Source: Sphingobacterium sp. N143
GTDB lineage: Bacteria > Bacteroidota > Bacteroidia > Sphingobacteriales > Sphingobacteriaceae
Direction of reading: 5' to 3'
Length of the DNA stretch: 64,000 nt
NCBI RefSeq assembly: GCF_030325625.1
Contig: NZ_JACAIS010000001.1
Location: forward strand, 310,001 to 374,000
The notes below the pieces were generated by a model. The model did not search any database, was not told where the DNA came from, and was given only the letters and a program-made list of their open reading frames with translations. Both the position numbers and the translations under genes were made by a program. This document shows positions 63,464 to 64,000 of this stretch, piece after piece; positions within the stretch are counted from its first letter, which is position 1; each line of letters begins with the position of its first letter.

Positions 63464-64000
63464 ATGGAAAATTTAAATCAACAAGATAGTCTGGTTGAAT
63501 ATGGTTTTCGACGTGTTGTGATCACCATTACAGCAGTGCTCTGTGCGCTGCTTGAAATCGTGGATACAACGATCGTGAATGTCGCGCTCAATGATATGAA
63601 GGGTTCATTAGGAGCAACATTGACGGATGTAGCCTGGGTTATTACGGCTTATGCCATCGCCAATGTTATCGTGATTCCGATGACCAGCTGGCTGTCCCAG
63701 CAGTTCGGACGGAGAAACTACTTTGCTGCGTCTATTATCATATTTACGGTATCTTCATTTTTATGTGGCAACGCGACCAATATCTGGGAGCTTGTGGCAT
63801 TCCGCTTTATACAGGGAATGGGTGGGGGAGCCCTTTTGGTAACTGCCCAGACCATTATTACCGAAAGCTATCCCAAGGAAAAACGCAGTATGGCGCAGGC
63901 CATCTATGGAATGGGGGTTATTATAGGACCTACCTTGGGTCCACCATTGGGGGGGTATATCATCGATAATTTCTCCTGGCCCTATATTTTCTATATTAAT
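63464..64000 (+). CDS. DHA2-family MFS efflux permease (5' part, cut by window edge)
   Basis: At least 179 residues, running off the window. Starts MENLNQQDSLVEYGFRRVV, followed by membrane segments. ALLEIVDTTIVNVALNDMKG is motif D1-like of EmrB/QacA, TSWLSQQFGRRNYF is motif A-like, and GVIIGPTLGPPLGGYIIDNFSWPYIFYIN is motif C. Exports drugs with H+. Last visible gene of the tetR operon. Confidence 0.9.
   Translation, partial: MENLNQQDSLVEYGFRRVVITITAVLCALLEIVDTTIVNVALNDMKGSLGATLTDVAWVITAYAIANVIVIPMTSWLSQQFGRRNYFAASIIIFTVSSFLCGNATNIWELVAFRFIQGMGGGALLVTAQTIITESYPKEKRSMAQAIYGMGVIIGPTLGPPLGGYIIDNFSWPYIFYIN

Noticed and set aside
1-64000. tRNA, rRNA, CRISPR array, intact transposon or prophage
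   Set aside because: No cloverleaf with CCA end, no regular repeat-spacer pattern, and no transposase or phage gene could be found by reading the sequence.

Overview
The window looks like chromosomal DNA of a Bacteroidota bacterium of the Sphingobacteriaceae type (Sphingobacterium or Pedobacter-like). The signs are moderate-to-low GC, weak Shine-Dalgarno signals, promoters of the Bacteroidota form TTTG-N19-TAnnTTTG, and family-typical genes: DUF3098 beside ftsX, a long NusB, a YbbR protein next to coaE, a RemB/Wzi-like barrel, DUF6266 and DUF6965 proteins. The genus is inferred from protein resemblance only.

Layout. 1-7.1 kb: the 5' part of a GH125 mannosidase, a Wzi/RemB-like barrel, aroQ, and a minus-strand run ftsX-DUF3098-uppP-truB-ribF. 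7.2-12 kb: leuS, two GNAT acetyltransferases (one fused to an RNA-polymerase-alpha-CTD-like domain) and a cold-shock-domain protein. 12-13.1 kb: about 1.07 kb without a convincing gene. 13.1-15 kb: a nitric-oxide module (Rrf2 regulator and Hmp flavohaemoprotein) with a good promoter and a palindromic operator candidate. 15.4-23.5 kb: NAD(P)H-hydrate repair, a GNAT, a DUF3943 barrel, a sugar acetyltransferase, and a GT4/GH130 pair converging with overlapping ends. 23.6-30.8 kb: pepD, then an operon that reads as D-serine/D-threonine (and dipeptide) catabolism: GntP/DsdX-like permease, RidA, metal-dependent D-Ser dehydratase/D-Thr aldolase, M19 dipeptidase, MFS permease. 30.9-33.2 kb: a small membrane protein and an ABC exporter.

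33.3-40.6 kb: a leucine-dehydrogenase-like gene that lacks the expected catalytic lysine, then nusB-DUF1573-yajC. The usual downstream partners ybbR-coaE are separated from yajC by about 1.75 kb of foreign-looking DNA: an AT-rich orphan gene, a frameshifted scrap of Rhs core, a DUF6266 gene and a repeat cluster. 40.6-49 kb: dinB, an S9 dipeptidyl peptidase, dxr-rseP and small conserved genes. 49-55 kb: an RND efflux operon (adaptor, pump, outer-membrane factor). 55-60 kb: AMP nucleosidase, clpX-clpP, an HsdR-N-like protein, holA. 60.3-64 kb: a TetR-controlled MFS efflux operon (tetR-tolC-emrA-emrB, the last cut by the window edge) whose promoter carries two tandem operators.

Most of the window is ordinary housekeeping DNA. 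I found no CRISPR array, rRNA, tRNA, intact transposon or prophage. The best candidates for something new are the Rhs-associated orphan gene and the operon interruption, the lysine-lacking dehydrogenase, the GNAT-alphaCTD fusion, several non-canonical hairpins and apparent leaderless promoters. Functions are assigned by motif recognition without database searches.
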